DNA of 64,000 nt, from contig DYKB01000025.1 of assembly GCA_020722815.1 (NCBI GenBank), positions 1 through 64,000 on the forward strand, given 5' to 3'. Both the position numbers and the translations under genes were made by a program. Origin of the DNA: Caldithrix sp. (GTDB lineage Bacteria; Zhuqueibacterota; Zhuqueibacteria; Thermofontimicrobiales; Sulfurfontimicrobiaceae). Positions 63,778 through 64,000 of this stretch are shown piece after piece. The notes under the pieces were generated by a model. That model had not been told where the DNA came from. It worked only from the letters and a program-made list of their open reading frames with translations, and made no database searches. Every line of letters starts with the position of its first letter. Positions within the stretch are counted from its first letter, which is position 1.

Positions 63778-64000
63778 ATGTTAGCTCCTAAAAAATCATT
63801 CTGCCACTTAATTATTCTGCCATTAAAAATATCAGATGTATTCGCCAGTTATGTTACCGACCTGTTTTTAGCGGAGATAACTGATAAAAAATTAAAGCGA
63901 TTGATGAAAAATGAAATCATTCGTCGTTTGACCCGTTATCAACATACCATCAGAATCCTTGAATTGAAATATCAAATGGATTTCAATACTTTTAAAGCAC
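63778..64000 (+). CDS. Partial small protein, antitoxin-like, cut by window end
   Basis: An ATG at 63778 opens a frame of 74 codons that is still open at the window end. The late part EIIRRLTRYQHTIRILEL and KYQMDFNTF resembles small antitoxins whose last helix has KYGMDFxxF. A start at 63904 (MKNEIIRRL) is also possible, because the upstream codons lie in a repeat-like inverted pair that may not be genuine coding sequence. Toxin-antitoxin status is a guess; the partner would lie to the right. Confidence 0.4.
   Translation, partial: MLAPKKSFCHLIILPLKISDVFASYVTDLFLAEITDKKLKRLMKNEIIRRLTRYQHTIRILELKYQMDFNTFKA

Overview
The window reads as a fragment of an AT-rich chromosome from an uncultured Gram-negative bacterium of the FCB superphylum, most like Calditrichota/KSB1/Marinimicrobia-type lineages. 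The main evidence is three large secreted proteins that end in a NYPNPFNP-type sorting domain (type IX secretion), together with lipoproteins, a multiheme periplasmic cytochrome and ordinary bacterial housekeeping genes. This placement is inference; no rRNA gene is present.

Layout. 0-5 kb: repeats, a glycyl-radical-activating enzyme beside a uroporphyrinogen-decarboxylase-like protein, and a two-gene TIR / KGGT-ATPase-TIR operon. 5-10.5 kb: pyrC followed by rplM-rpsI-rpsB-tsf-pyrH-frr, ending in a clear terminator. 10.7-24 kb: accessory region with a PKD/discoidin secreted protein, an orphan histidine kinase, a six-repeat CRISPR array without adjacent cas genes, a lone AAA ATPase, a Gfo/Idh oxidoreductase, a ferritin-like DUF2202 secreted protein, two broken genes and many dispersed repeats. 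24-36 kb: a sigma-54 regulator, a cas6 gene far from the array, a CNNM/CBS protein, ybeY-pgpH-phoH, a LysM protein, a small lipoprotein and aspS. 36-45 kb: a second secreted discoidin protein, then yggS, an enolase-superfamily epimerase, a MurL-like PP-loop protein, a DUF1611 P-loop protein and a threonine-synthase-like enzyme, a neighbourhood that looks devoted to glutamate or other amino-acid stereochemistry. 45-58 kb: a cation antiporter, DUF502, CorA, class II photolyase, a duplicated CPBP membrane protein, lemA-DUF2207 and a heptad-repeat protein. 58-64 kb: a bd-type membrane domain fused to eight CxxCH motifs, its membrane partner, a PsiE-like protein, tRNA-Arg(UCU), an ACT protein and a truncated final ORF.

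Most unusual content: (1) at least seven non-autonomous elements of three types that share GTAACCGTTCAC-like terminal inverted repeats, two with near-perfect 8-bp target duplications; (2) the TIR/KGGT pair as a possible NAD-depleting defence module; (3) a split orphan CRISPR/Cas6; (4) the fused bd/octaheme oxidoreductase; (5) the glutamate-epimerase neighbourhood; (6) a lipoprotein gene with a stop codon directly after the lipobox cysteine. No cas interference genes, transposase, T9SS apparatus or rRNA were seen.
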